A stretch of 64,000 nucleotides of DNA from a virus. A program made the translations under genes and the position numbers. Positions 16,095-22,364 of this stretch are shown piece by piece. The stretch spans positions 1 to 64,000 of IMG/VR virus record IMGVR_UViG_3300006175_000002; one strand, written 5' to 3'. The notes below the pieces were generated by a model. That model did no database searches, was not told the origin of the DNA, and saw only the letters and a list, made by a program, of their open reading frames with translations. Numbering within the stretch: the stretch's first letter is position 1; each line of letters starts with the position of its first letter.

Positions 16095-16488
16095 GATGCT
16101 CCTCCTCGTCGATGACCAACCTGATCCCCGGGCCCAGCACACGAACACCGCGGGCCACCCTGTGCGCGGCGTCGACCGTCAACCCGCCCGCGACGAGGCG
16201 ACCCATCATCGCCGCGACCGCCAACTCCGGCTCTGACCATTCGCGTTTCCACCCGGACCGGCCCGGACTCGGGTTGTCCGGGCGCAGCAGACCACGGCGG
16301 GCCCAGTCGTCGAGCTGCCGGTAGCTGACACCCTCGACCGGTGAGGGTGGGCGGCGCCGGGTCGAGGGGTGCAGGGTGTCGAGAGTGCCGGCGGCTTTGA
16401 GCCGGTCGAAGCAGACCACGCAGAGGCGGCGCCGCGACTTCGCGCGGGGCCGGGCGTGACACTCGTCGCAGAGTCTGGGGGTGGTCAC
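16075..16488 (-). CDS. MerR-like HTH regulator with zinc finger
   Basis: A 137-residue protein: an N-terminal CDECHARPRAKSRRRLCVVC zinc-finger-like segment, then VSYRQLDDWARRGLLRP, a winged-helix/MerR-like DNA-binding motif, and WSEPELAVAAMMGRLVAGGL. It probably regulates phage transcription. The GTG start overlaps the SLOG gene stop (GTGA). Confidence 0.78.
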   Translation of the reverse strand: MTTPRLCDECHARPRAKSRRRLCVVCFDRLKAAGTLDTLHPSTRRRPPSPVEGVSYRQLDDWARRGLLRPDNPSPGRSGWKREWSEPELAVAAMMGRLVAGGLTVDAAHRVARGVRVLGPGIRLVIDEEEHRVQSDG

Positions 16489-17051
16489 CGGTGTCCGCCC
16501 TTGACCAGCAGCCCGTCCACCGATGCGATGTGCAGGCCCTGCCGGATGGCGTACAGCAGACAATGCAGGGTGCCGGACTTGCCGGGGGTGGCGTCCCGGT
16601 CCGGGAACGCGACCACAACGTCCGGACGGGGCAGCGTATCCACCATGGCCTTATTGCGGCGCTGGCCGGCGAGTGGGCAGTACGCGGATCCGCTAGCGGA
16701 CACCTTCCGGTGCGGTCGGCGTGGGCACCAGTCCTTGTCGCAGTGCGCCCATTCGGCCGGGTACGGGTCGAGATCCCATCCCATGGTCCTCGCCGCATAG
16801 GCGGCGAGGGTGTCGGTACCGCCGGCCGCACCATGACGGAGCACCACGCGGCGGGTGTCGCCGGAGGCAGGTTGCACCCGACGAAGCCGGTCGGTGATCA
16901 ACGGTAGGTGCGTGTCGTTGGCGTACCGGCTGCCGGTGACCAGGACAACGAATGAGGCGGCGGCCCCGTCCGGGAGGTGGGACGGGGCCGCCTCATCCAC
17001 CCGCCCGGGGGGCCGGACCCCGGCAAGCGAGGGGTAACCCAGCAACGTCAT
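16485..17051 (-). CDS. SLOG/DUF2493 family protein
   Basis: A 188-residue protein of the DUF2493 (YspA-type SLOG) family: FVVLVTGSRYANDTHLPLI, VLRHGAAGGTDTLAAYAART, PAEWAHCDKDWCP, GQRRNKAMVDTL and VVVAFPDRDATPGKSGTLH. SLOG folds bind nucleotide-derived ligands and are thought to act in nucleotide signalling or stress sensing. The ATG overlaps the upstream HTH stop (TGATG). A 13-bp inverted repeat lies inside its 5' coding part (16959-16992). Confidence 0.85.
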   Translation of the reverse strand: MTLLGYPSLAGVRPPGRVDEAAPSHLPDGAAASFVVLVTGSRYANDTHLPLITDRLRRVQPASGDTRRVVLRHGAAGGTDTLAAYAARTMGWDLDPYPAEWAHCDKDWCPRRPHRKVSASGSAYCPLAGQRRNKAMVDTLPRPDVVVAFPDRDATPGKSGTLHCLLYAIRQGLHIASVDGLLVKGGHR

Positions 17052-17266
17052 CACGACCACAGCTTTTCTGACGCGACGATCTTCAGTAACGCCTCCACTG
17101 ACGACCGCGGGATCCGCCACTGACCATTCAGCAGCTGCGTCGCCCCGGGCACGAGGCGTTTCCGGCACCACCGCTGCACGCTTTCCTGACTTACCCGCGC
17201 ACCCCGGCGGTTCAATTCGTCGCGCACCTCAGCCGTCGTCAGCGTGGTGGTGGTGTCTTCGCCCAT
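17051..17266 (-). CDS. Excisionase-like HTH protein
   Basis: A 71-residue protein with TTAEVRDELNRRGARVSQES and WCRKRLVPGATQLLNGQWRI, a MerR/excisionase-type helix-turn-helix. It is predicted to bind DNA and act as a regulator. The start appears leaderless: a TACGCT -10 ends exactly 7 bases before the ATG and there is no ribosome binding site. Two 14-bp direct repeats overlap the promoter, which would fit autoregulation. Confidence 0.78.
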   Translation of the reverse strand: MGEDTTTTLTTAEVRDELNRRGARVSQESVQRWCRKRLVPGATQLLNGQWRIPRSSVEALLKIVASEKLWS

Positions 17267-17273
17267 GCCACCC

Positions 17274-17303
17274 AGCGTACGGTGTCTGCGGCTACTGCGG
17301 CAA
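17274..17303 (-). promoter_or_regulatory. Leaderless promoter for leftward HTH gene
   Basis: On the minus strand: TTGCCG (17298-17303), an 18-base spacer, TACGCT (17274-17279), then 7 bases to the ATG at 17266. The -35 element overlaps one of the two direct repeats. Confidence 0.6.
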
Positions 17304-17325
17304 GTGTCGCCTCTGCGGCTACTGC
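17285..17325. repeat. Two 14-bp direct repeats upstream of HTH gene
   Basis: TCTGCGGCTACTGC occurs at 17285-17298 and 17312-17325, 27 bases apart, overlapping the promoter of the excisionase-like gene. It is a candidate operator. Confidence 0.6.
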
Positions 17326-17336
17326 TGGTGTTGCGG

Positions 17337-18011
17337 TTAGTGGCTGTGCAGGTACTCCATCGTCTGCTCGAACGTCACCTCAGCCACCGGCTTGCCCGTA
17401 GCACGCGTCAACCACTCCCGGGTCAACTGCTCCACATTGCCGGCGGCAAGCGCCTCCGCCTCCCTAGCCAGCCGGGACGCGCGGGTCTTGATCGCCGCAG
17501 TGATCTGCTCCCGCCGTTCCCGCTCCAACGCCTCGGCCCGTTCAGCCCGGACCGCGACCGCCAGCATGCTCAGCCCGGCCTTGACCCGCTCCGCGCATCG
17601 GCGGGTGTCAGCGACCTCGCTGAGGTCCCCGTCGCGGATCAGGGCAACGATGTCGCCGCCGGTGAGGTTGTCGAACTCGGAATGGTCAGCGACGTCATGG
17701 TCGGGAATGGGAAACACCGACTCCGGCACCGTCTTCTTCGCCGCTGGTTTCTCAGCCACGGCTGTTCCGTTCACTGTCACAGGCTCCTCCTCCTGAGGAT
17801 TGTTCTTGTACCACTCCACAGCCTGTCTCACCCCGGTCGGGTCGCCGCCCCATTCGTCGATCGTGTCCTCAACGAACTTGACGTCGACTCCCTGAACGGC
17901 GGCGATCGCGTGCAGCTTCGTTCCCGGCCTAGTCGCGTACGCCTCCAACACCCGCATCTGTTCCGCGGTGGGACGCTGCGGTCCCCGCAGTACTGCTACC
18001 GAATCCGTCAC
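17337..18011 (-). CDS. Hypothetical HTH/coiled-coil protein
   Basis: A 224-residue protein starting at a GTG (GTGA overlap). The N-terminus TAEQMRVLEAYATRPGTKLH ... VDVKFVEDTIDEW looks like a small helix-turn-helix. A Pro/Lys-rich linker follows (about residues 70-100). The rest is strongly helical (RAERAEALERERREQITAAI, RASRLAREAEALAAG), suggesting a coiled coil. It may be a DNA-binding structural or regulatory protein; no family is recognised. Confidence 0.7.
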   Translation of the reverse strand: MTDSVAVLRGPQRPTAEQMRVLEAYATRPGTKLHAIAAVQGVDVKFVEDTIDEWGGDPTGVRQAVEWYKNNPQEEEPVTVNGTAVAEKPAAKKTVPESVFPIPDHDVADHSEFDNLTGGDIVALIRDGDLSEVADTRRCAERVKAGLSMLAVAVRAERAEALERERREQITAAIKTRASRLAREAEALAAGNVEQLTREWLTRATGKPVAEVTFEQTMEYLHSH

Positions 18012-18247
18012 GGCCGGCACCCCTGAAGCCCGACCCGGCCTCGCAGCCATCGAAACGCGTCCCCCCTCCGAGTAAACGTGTGGATCAGATGCGGCTCCGG
18101 TGACGTGTACCAAACACCGCGACGGTTCTGCGCCACCCACCCCAACAGGCGGCGGGTAGCGGATGTGTAGACGCGGGCGTACCGGTCGCTGGTTTCCCAT
18201 ACCACCGGTTCGCCGAAAACGCGCCTGTTCTGGCGTCGGGTGCTCAC
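18008..18247 (-). CDS. Hypothetical basic protein
   Basis: A 79-residue, Arg- and Trp-rich protein (RRLLGWVAQNRRGVWYTS, RGDAFRWLRGRVG). The GTG start and stop both overlap neighbours by GTGA. High basicity suggests nucleic-acid contact, but no motif is recognised. Confidence 0.68.
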   Translation of the reverse strand: MSTRRQNRRVFGEPVVWETSDRYARVYTSATRRLLGWVAQNRRGVWYTSPEPHLIHTFTRRGDAFRWLRGRVGLQGCRP

Positions 18248-18777
18248 GAGGCCACCCGGTTGGCGAGTACCACGGCGATCGGTTCCCGCGGTACCGCTGG
18301 TGGTACCGCTGTCAATGCCTTCGCCACGGGGGCCCAGGGCTGCTCGGGGGTGGTCTGCGCCCACCAATCCCGCGCCTGGGCGGTGATCTGCGCTCGCCGC
18401 CAGCCGACCGCGGTGCGCTGACCGGCCCACCACCACGTCCAGCCCCGGCCGAGTTGGTCGGCGAGGACGCTGCGACGCGTCGGTGCCCGGTGGCTGCGGA
18501 TCCCGCACCGCTTGTCACCGTCGGCAACGGCGGCGATCATGGCGACCTGCGCATCGTGGAGGATCCTGGGTTGAATGTAGTGCTCCGTCGGGACGGTGGT
18601 CGGGTACACGTCGTCGTCGGGTCGGCGTAGCTGTCGCACCATGTTCAGGCAGAGGGCCACGGCGACGAGAGACAGGGCGGCGACCACACCGGGGTGCGGG
18701 TCGGCGGTGAAGGTGTGGGCGATGCGGTCGGGCAGGGCGGTCAGGAACGCAATGACGGCACGGGCGATAGGCATCAT
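18244..18777 (-). CDS. Membrane-anchored hypothetical protein
   Basis: A 177-residue protein with an N-terminal hydrophobic region (ARAVIAFLTALPDRIAH, then VVAALSLVAVALCLNMV at about residues 31-47) and a Trp/Arg-rich cytoplasmic part (GRGWTWWWAGQRTAVGW, AQARDWWAQTTPEQPW). It starts at a tandem ATG overlapping the HTH stop. The architecture recalls plasmid or ICE transfer-associated membrane proteins; the function is unknown. Confidence 0.7.
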   Translation of the reverse strand: MMPIARAVIAFLTALPDRIAHTFTADPHPGVVAALSLVAVALCLNMVRQLRRPDDDVYPTTVPTEHYIQPRILHDAQVAMIAAVADGDKRCGIRSHRAPTRRSVLADQLGRGWTWWWAGQRTAVGWRRAQITAQARDWWAQTTPEQPWAPVAKALTAVPPAVPREPIAVVLANRVAS

Positions 18778-18959
18778 GTCTGTCCTTCGGGGTTGTTGAG
18801 GATGTCGTGTACCTGGTGTTTCAGATATCGGAGTCGGCCGCCGGGGAGTCGGATCACGGCCAGGCGGGGGTCGTTCCACCGTCGAACGGTCTTCGCGTCG
18901 ACACGGAACAGTTTGGCGACCTCCCTGGCGGTGAGTAGTTCAGGCGCGTCGTCGGTCAT
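18774..18959 (-). CDS. Excisionase-like (HTH_17) DNA-binding protein
   Basis: A 61-residue protein: LLTAREVAKLFRVDAKTVRR then WNDPRLAVIRLPGGRLRYLK, the classic HTH_17/MerR-like excisionase pattern. It is first in the leftward operon. No ribosome binding site is visible; TACTCT (complement of 18968-18973) lies 8 bases before the ATG, consistent with a leaderless transcript. It is a likely regulator at the divergent promoter. Confidence 0.82.
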   Translation of the reverse strand: MTDDAPELLTAREVAKLFRVDAKTVRRWNDPRLAVIRLPGGRLRYLKHQVHDILNNPEGQT

Positions 18960-19008
18960 GGTGTCCGAGAGTAGCGGTGATGGGTCACACCACGCTACCG
19001 TGACCGGT
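18960..19008. promoter_or_regulatory. Divergent leaderless promoter region
   Basis: A 49-base gap between divergent genes. Rightward: TACCGT (18996-19001) then 7 bases to the ATG at 19009. Leftward: TACTCT (complement of 18968-18973) then 8 bases to the ATG at 18959. Neither side has a ribosome binding site. No good -35 match was seen on either strand. Confidence 0.6.
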
Positions 19009-19152
19009 ATGAGTGATTCGGACCGTCCGTCGCCTCTGTTCACCCGACTGGTGTGGATTGGGGTGGTCCTTTTGGCGCTGTTGGTGTCGGCGGCGCTGGT
19101 GACGCCGACGAGCGCGCACCCGGCCCCGGCGTCGTGCGAGCGGGAAAAGTAG
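19009..19152 (+). CDS. Single-pass membrane protein
   Basis: A 47-residue protein with one membrane helix (LVWIGVVLLALLVSAALV) and a short C-terminal part ending in HPAPASCEREK. It could be a tail-anchored or signal-anchored peptide. It is first in the rightward operon, read from a leaderless promoter. No family is recognised. Confidence 0.68.
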   Translation: MSDSDRPSPLFTRLVWIGVVLLALLVSAALVTPTSAHPAPASCEREK

Positions 19153-19167
19153 GGACTTGCCGGCAGG

Positions 19168-19177
19168 TTCGCCCTTG
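19168..19177 (+). repeat. TTCGCCCTTG repeat copy 1
   Basis: A ten-base motif just upstream of the HTH gene at 19194, also found at 19519 and 19537. A partial copy (ACCCTTG) follows at once. Confidence 0.5.
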
Positions 19178-19193
19178 TGCGACCCTTGTGGGT

Positions 19194-19487
19194 ATGACGA
19201 CATACGCCGAGCTGCTGCACGCGCTGGCCGATGAGTTGCACGCGCTGGCCGACCGGCCGCCGATTGAGGTGGTGGGCCGGGCGGCGGAGCTGGCCAACCC
19301 GCGACACGAGGGCAGTCTGAGCCGGCGCATGGTGACGATCCGGCAGTCGGCGGCGCGGGCTGCGGTGGATGCTGCGGAGTCGCAGTACGCGGTGGCGAAG
19401 GTGTTGGGCATCGGTGAGCAGACGTTGTCGCGTCTGTTGACGGGAAACCGGAGGTCCCGGGCGAAGGTGGACACAACGACGGCCTGA
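19194..19487 (+). CDS. HTH DNA-binding protein (predicted repressor)
   Basis: A 97-residue protein with a helical N-terminus (AELLHALADELHALAD) and a C-terminal helix-turn-helix (QYAVAKVLGIGEQTLSRLLT). It is predicted to bind DNA, and TTCGCCCTTG repeats on both sides of the gene are candidate operators. No strong ribosome binding site precedes the ATG (CCCTTGTGGGT). It is the only clear regulator inside the rightward operon. Confidence 0.72.
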   Translation: MTTYAELLHALADELHALADRPPIEVVGRAAELANPRHEGSLSRRMVTIRQSAARAAVDAAESQYAVAKVLGIGEQTLSRLLTGNRRSRAKVDTTTA

Positions 19488-19518
19488 TCTGTCAGGTACT
19501 TGACAGTTCTGGGCCCTG

Positions 19519-19546
19519 TTCGCCCTTGCGCCGACCTTCGCCCTTG
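19519..19546 (+). repeat. Tandem TTCGCCCTTG repeats
   Basis: Two copies at 19519-19528 and 19537-19546, 18 bases apart, next to a promoter-like sequence. They match the copy at 19168, so they are a candidate binding site for the HTH protein encoded just upstream. Confidence 0.55.
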
Positions 19547-19555
19547 GGCTAAGTT
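19526..19555 (+). promoter_or_regulatory. Possible rightward promoter
   Basis: TTGCGC (19526-19531), an 18-base spacer and TAAGTT (19550-19555). It overlaps the TTCGCCCTTG tandem repeats and would drive the small-gene operon starting at 19798 with a leader of roughly 240 bases. Confidence 0.4.
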
Positions 19556-19730
19556 AGTGGAGTAAGGCAAGCACGGAACACAACTCCAGAGGCACCGAGC
19601 CACTCCGAACCGGAAGTCACGGCAGGGGAAGACGGGAGCGAATGCTCCTATCGAAATCCACTGACCGCCGGGACCGAGAAACCTAGATCGGGCCGAAGGA
19701 ACACACACAGCACCACCCGCGCCGCCCCGG
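19556..19730. other. Leader region, no gene seen
   Basis: About 175 bases between the possible promoter and the first tRNA-like element. No open frame with a ribosome binding site and no clear stable stem were seen. It is probably untranslated leader. Confidence 0.4.
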
Positions 19731-19777
19731 GAGCACGATGGGCGGTCGGGCCAGCCGGCTCAACACCGGCTGGGCTC
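19731..19777 (+). ncRNA. tRNA-like element E0 (divergent T-arm)
   Basis: A 7-bp stem CAGCCGG/CCGGCTG closes the 7-nt loop CTCAACA, resembling a T-arm. GAGC (19731-19734) can pair with GCTC (19774-19777). The connector contains GGCG (19741-19744). AGAAAGGAGG follows directly. It is a weaker member of the E1-E7 series. Confidence 0.4.
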
Positions 19778-19797
19778 ACGAGAAAGGAGGTGCATCC

Positions 19798-19890
19798 ATG
19801 TCTAAGCACCTTTTGCTTTTCGCCGCGATCGGATTCGCGGCGCTTGGAGTCGTTCTTGCCGTCCTGGCCTACCGCTCGGCGGTGGGCTAA
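19798..19890 (+). CDS. 30-residue membrane peptide
   Basis: A peptide consisting of a single hydrophobic helix (HLLLFAAIGFAALGVVLAVL) with a short polar tail. AGAAAGGAGGTG ends a few bases before the ATG, one of the strongest ribosome binding sites in the window. It could be a small holin-like, antiholin-like or membrane-regulatory peptide; no homologue is recognised. Confidence 0.6.
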   Translation: MSKHLLLFAAIGFAALGVVLAVLAYRSAVG

Positions 19891-19948
19891 GACAATCTCG
19901 GCTGGTACATCGTTGCAGGCCAGCCGGGAGCGAAAGGAGGTATCCACT

Positions 19949-20149
19949 ATGGATATCACTGTTGTTCTCAAGGTCAAGGTCGATCTCGACGCATGGCAAC
20001 TGGAGTACGGACACGCCAACACGGCTGCCGCACTCAAGGAAGCACTCGACGACATACGGCACCCCGACTGGTACCTCCAGGGCCAGAAGTGGGACGGCCT
20101 CGGCAAGGTTGAGAGCGTCAAAGCCATGGTCGACCTCGGCCAGATCTGA
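19949..20149 (+). CDS. Hypothetical 66-residue protein
   Basis: Starts at an ATG after GAAAGGAGG. The N-terminus ITVVLKVKVDLDAWQLEYG is beta-like, followed by the helix TAAALKEALDDIRH and a short C-terminal part. It resembles small phage proteins I have seen annotated only as hypothetical. It belongs to the rightward small-gene operon. Confidence 0.7.
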   Translation: MDITVVLKVKVDLDAWQLEYGHANTAAALKEALDDIRHPDWYLQGQKWDGLGKVESVKAMVDLGQI

Positions 20150-20157
20150 GACAAAGA

Positions 20158-20203
20158 CGAGCGGTGTTGGCGCACCTGCGGGGTTCAAATCCCCGGCCGC
20201 TCG
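20158..20203 (+). ncRNA. tRNA-like element E1 (acceptor stem + T-arm)
   Basis: CGAGCGGT pairs with GCCGCTCG (8 bp, last pair U-G). A 13-nt connector containing GGCG leads to a 5-bp T-stem CGGGG/CCCCG with loop TTCAAAT, so GTTCAAATC (20183-20191) matches the tRNA T-loop consensus exactly. The 3' acceptor strand follows the T-stem without a gap, as in tRNA. There is no D-arm or anticodon arm. AAAGGAGGT starts 2 bases downstream. Confidence 0.65.
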
Positions 20204-20218
20204 CGAAAGGAGGTGGTC

Positions 20219-20554
20219 ATGTTGACCACTACCAGCATCGTTGGTGACTTCGCTTTCCGTACCATCTGCGAACGGCACGGCTTCCGAGTGTTCGTCGGCA
20301 AGGACGTTCAGTTCGCGCTGGACTACTACGAATGCCCCGGCTGCGTTGCTGAGCAGGACGCAGAGTATGCGCGTAGCTGGCAGCCGTGCTGCTCACACGC
20401 GAACACTGACTGCTGCGGGCACGACGAGGAAATGGACACGCCGCACATGCGGACGATCACGCTGGTCAGTCCGAACTACTGCGACCACCAAGCGGGCCGG
20501 GTGTGCTACTACGGTCCGTGTCGTCACCGCGAGTGTGGCGAACCGCCGTTCTGA
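20219..20554 (+). CDS. Cysteine-rich protein
   Basis: A 111-residue protein from the ATG after GAAAGGAGGTGG. The N-terminus (TTTSIVGDFAFRTICERHGF) is followed by many Cys and His: YYECPGCVAEQD, WQPCCSHANTDCCGHDEEM, NYCDHQAGRVCYYGPCRHRE. Two or more zinc sites are likely. It could be a nucleic-acid or protein-binding adaptor; no family is recognised. Confidence 0.7.
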   Translation: MLTTTSIVGDFAFRTICERHGFRVFVGKDVQFALDYYECPGCVAEQDAEYARSWQPCCSHANTDCCGHDEEMDTPHMRTITLVSPNYCDHQAGRVCYYGPCRHRECGEPPF

Positions 20555-20561
20555 AACGGCG

Positions 20562-20607
20562 GCTTCCGGTCAGGCGACCCAGCCGGTTCGAGTCCGGCGC
20601 CGGAAGC
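20562..20607 (+). ncRNA. tRNA-like element E2 (acceptor stem + T-arm)
   Basis: GCTTCCGGT pairs with GCCGGAAGC (9 bp, last pair U-G). An 11-nt connector (CAGGCGACCCA) leads to T-stem GCCGG/CCGGC with loop TTCGAGT, giving the exact tRNA motif GTTCGAGTC (20586-20594). It begins 7 bases after the previous stop codon, and GAAAGGAGGT follows immediately. Confidence 0.68.
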
Positions 20608-20626
20608 GAAAGGAGGTACCCAACTT

Positions 20627-20782
20627 ATGGATATCAACTGCCAGTGGGGTGCGTGTGAAGACCACGAGGTTGAGGCCATTGCCACTGTGTACGGCCCGGA
20701 CGAGGAGGTTCTTGCCCGGGTGTGCGCCGAGGGCGCGCGACAGGCCAGGGCCAAGGGCTTCATCGTGAAGCGCGACATCTGA
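20627..20782 (+). CDS. Hypothetical 51-residue protein
   Basis: Starts at an ATG with GAAAGGAGG upstream. It has an N-terminal CQWGACEDHEVEAIATVYGP segment and a helical LARVCAEGARQARAKGF, with three Cys and one His that may bind metal. It belongs to the rightward small-gene operon. Confidence 0.66.
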   Translation: MDINCQWGACEDHEVEAIATVYGPDEEVLARVCAEGARQARAKGFIVKRDI

Positions 20783-20834
20783 GTGACCGGCCCGCAAGGG
20801 TGGCGGCGCCGAGGGTTCAAACGCCTCGGCACTC
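20781..20834 (+). ncRNA. tRNA-like element E3 (variant T-arm)
   Basis: GAGTG (20781-20785) can pair with CACTC (20830-20834). A 7-bp stem GCCGAGG/CCTCGGC encloses GTTCAAACG, which keeps GTTCAAAC but has G in place of the final C. The connector holds GGCG (20802-20805). GAAAGGAGG follows 2 bases later. It overlaps the stop codon of the preceding gene. Confidence 0.55.
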
Positions 20835-20852
20835 GCGAAAGGAGGTCAACAC

Positions 20853-21038
20853 ATGGCCACCAGCAAGACAACAACCTACCGGGTCCAGACCTCTCCCAAG
20901 CCCGGTGAATGGCAAGACTGCGGCGAGGAGTTCAGCACGCCAGACGCGGCACGCATGCACAGCTACGAACTGATCCGCACCGGCGTCACCGAAGCCTCCC
21001 GCGTTGTGGAGCGCGTCGAGCGCGTATTGCCTCGTTAG
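20853..21038 (+). CDS. Hypothetical 61-residue protein
   Basis: An ATG preceded by GAAAGGAGGTC. The sequence SKTTTYRVQTSPKPGEWQDC reads as a small beta-sheet, followed by a helix (DAARMHSYELIRTGVTEASR), a shape seen in small phage or plasmid proteins of unknown role. Confidence 0.68.
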   Translation: MATSKTTTYRVQTSPKPGEWQDCGEEFSTPDAARMHSYELIRTGVTEASRVVERVERVLPR

Positions 21039-21101
21039 ATCCCGAACCGGCCCGGCGGTGAATCCGGGGCACCTACCTCCGAGCACGGGTGTGCACGACC
21101 G

Positions 21102-21156
21102 GTACCGGCCCACGGGTCGGCCGGGAGAGGGCGAGTTCGAGTCTCGCCGGGGGTAC
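21102..21156 (+). ncRNA. tRNA-like element E4 (acceptor stem + T-arm)
   Basis: T-stem GCGAG/CTCGC with loop TTCGAGT gives GTTCGAGTC (21135-21143), an exact tRNA T-loop match. GTACC (21102-21106) pairs with GGTAC (21152-21156), possibly extended by CCC/GGG across a 2-nt bulge. The connector is longer (about 24 nt) and lacks GGCG. GAAAGGAGGT follows immediately. Confidence 0.58.
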
Positions 21157-21171
21157 GAAAGGAGGTACCGC

Positions 21172-21324
21172 ATGAGTACCGTGAATGACGACGAGTTCGA
21201 GAGCCTGGACTACGCCGACGAAGACGCAGACCACCTCTGCGACGACTGTGGTCACTTCCATAGCGGCGGGGAATGCCCCGACCCGAACGAACCGTGCGGC
21301 GACTACCGCTGCTGCATCAACTAG
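21172..21324 (+). CDS. Acidic zinc-finger-like protein
   Basis: A 50-residue, strongly acidic protein (DDEFESLDYADEDADH) followed by CDDCGHFHSGGECPDPNEPC and a terminal CC pair, a likely zinc knuckle. The acidic N-terminus could mimic DNA. GAAAGGAGG precedes the ATG. No family is recognised. Confidence 0.66.
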   Translation: MSTVNDDEFESLDYADEDADHLCDDCGHFHSGGECPDPNEPCGDYRCCIN

Positions 21325-21335
21325 GGGGGCGTCAC

Positions 21336-21503
21336 ATGGTCGAGTTTTTCCGGTCGGCACCTGCGTGGCTGATCTACCAGGTGGCCCACCACCCGCAGCA
21401 GACCGTGGGCGTGATCGCGATTGTGGTGGAAGCAGCCGCCGCCCTCGCGGTCATCCGTTGCGTGGCAGCGTTGCTGGCCAAGCGGCGCCGAGAACGACTC
21501 TGA
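21336..21503 (+). CDS. Single-pass membrane protein
   Basis: A 55-residue protein: an N-terminal amphipathic stretch, then a membrane helix (VGVIAIVVEAAAALAVIRCV) and a very basic C-terminal tail (KRRRERL). The ribosome binding site is weak (GGGGGG). Topology suggests the tail is cytoplasmic. Confidence 0.64.
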   Translation: MVEFFRSAPAWLIYQVAHHPQQTVGVIAIVVEAAAALAVIRCVAALLAKRRRERL

Positions 21504-21581
21504 ATCAAGGCGGTGGCCCGACGTGAGCCGGGCCGCGCGCCTTGACCGCCGGACAGGTTGCCGGCGGCAGGAGGAGGCAAG
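21504..21581 (+). other. Intergenic structured region
   Basis: TCAAGGCG pairs with CGCCTTGA (8 bp) around an inner GGCCCG/CGGGCC stem; a second hairpin, CCGCCGG/CCGGCGG, follows before GGAGGAGG. No T-loop consensus is present. Confidence 0.4.
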
Positions 21582-22088
21582 ATGTTTGACGAGGATGTGG
21601 AAGGCATCGACATCTTCCGGTCCAGTTCCATGGGTCAGGTCATCGCCGGGGCGCTCGGCTCCGACAACCCGTTCAACCGGCCCCGCCGGCGAACGGTCGA
21701 CCCGGTCGACGCCCGGGCCGCGCAGATCCTGCGCGAGCGGGCCGACGCCGACGAGGCGGCCCGCGTCGAAGTCGAAGCCCAGCGGAAGATCGCCGAGGTT
21801 GAGGCGCTCGGCGCCGACCAGTTGCCCGACGGGGCGGTTGTCGCGTTCACCAAGCAGCACACCGTACGGGGCCACGCGTTTTCGTACGCCGCGATCTACA
21901 TTGCCGGCCACTGGTACCTCACCGGCGGCAAGCATGGCGGGGCGAAGAAGACGAACGAGGAGTTCTGCCTGTGGTTGTTGTCTGGGCAGGGCTTCAACGA
22001 CTGGCAGGTGCTGCGCGGCGCACCCGAGGCGCCGCACGACGTTGTACCAGCTTCGTACCACGACAACGACGACGAGGAGCCGTTCTGA
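21582..22088 (+). CDS. Hypothetical protein
   Basis: A 168-residue protein after GGAGGAGG. An acidic N-terminus and basic linker (NRPRRRTVDPVDARAAQIL) lead into a long helix (ADADEAARVEVEAQRKIAEV) and a C-terminal beta-like domain (VVAFTKQHTVRGHAFSYAAI, GHWYLTGGKHGGAKKTNEEF). It is the largest soluble protein of the rightward operon apart from the last gene; no family is recognised. Confidence 0.7.
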   Translation: MFDEDVEGIDIFRSSSMGQVIAGALGSDNPFNRPRRRTVDPVDARAAQILRERADADEAARVEVEAQRKIAEVEALGADQLPDGAVVAFTKQHTVRGHAFSYAAIYIAGHWYLTGGKHGGAKKTNEEFCLWLLSGQGFNDWQVLRGAPEAPHDVVPASYHDNDDEEPF

Positions 22089-22134
22089 CCTGACCGGCCT
22101 GGGGAGGCTCCGGTCAATCCGGCGAGCACACGGA

Positions 22135-22191
22135 GCGCGTACGGCGTCCATGGCGTCGTACGGTCGGGGTCAGGACCCGACGCCGGAGCGC
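22135..22191 (+). ncRNA. tRNA-like element E7 (divergent)
   Basis: T-stem TCGGG/CCCGA with 7-nt loop GTCAGGA; CGGCG and GCGC (22135-22146) pair with CGCCG and GCGC (22181-22191) directly after the T-stem. GGCG lies in the connector (22152-22155). The loop lacks the TTC consensus, so this is a weaker member. Confidence 0.4.
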
Positions 22192-22217
22192 ACACAACAA
22201 CAGAAAGAGGGTGATGC

Positions 22218-22364
22218 ATGGCTGGCAAGGGGCCACGTAACACGGTCGGCGACAGTCGACCTCCGGGCCGGGACCGAACCGGTCAGGACATGGGCCAACC
22301 GGGAACACCCACCACGGGCAACCCGACCGGGCGCTACCCATTCCCGGGCACGTCGAGTAGGTAA
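22218..22364 (+). CDS. Gly/Pro-rich 48-residue peptide
   Basis: The ATG is preceded by AAAGAGGG. The peptide is Gly, Pro, Arg and Thr rich (KGPRNTVGDSRPPGRDRTG, PGTPTTGNPTGRYPFPG) and probably disordered. Base composition and position fit the operon, but coding status rests on the start site alone. Confidence 0.5.
   Translation: MAGKGPRNTVGDSRPPGRDRTGQDMGQPGTPTTGNPTGRYPFPGTSSR

Noticed and set aside
16959-16992. 13-bp perfect inverted repeat as a terminator
   Set aside because: It lies inside the 5' coding part of the SLOG gene, with no U-run; probably a by-product of GC-rich codons, although it could affect translation.
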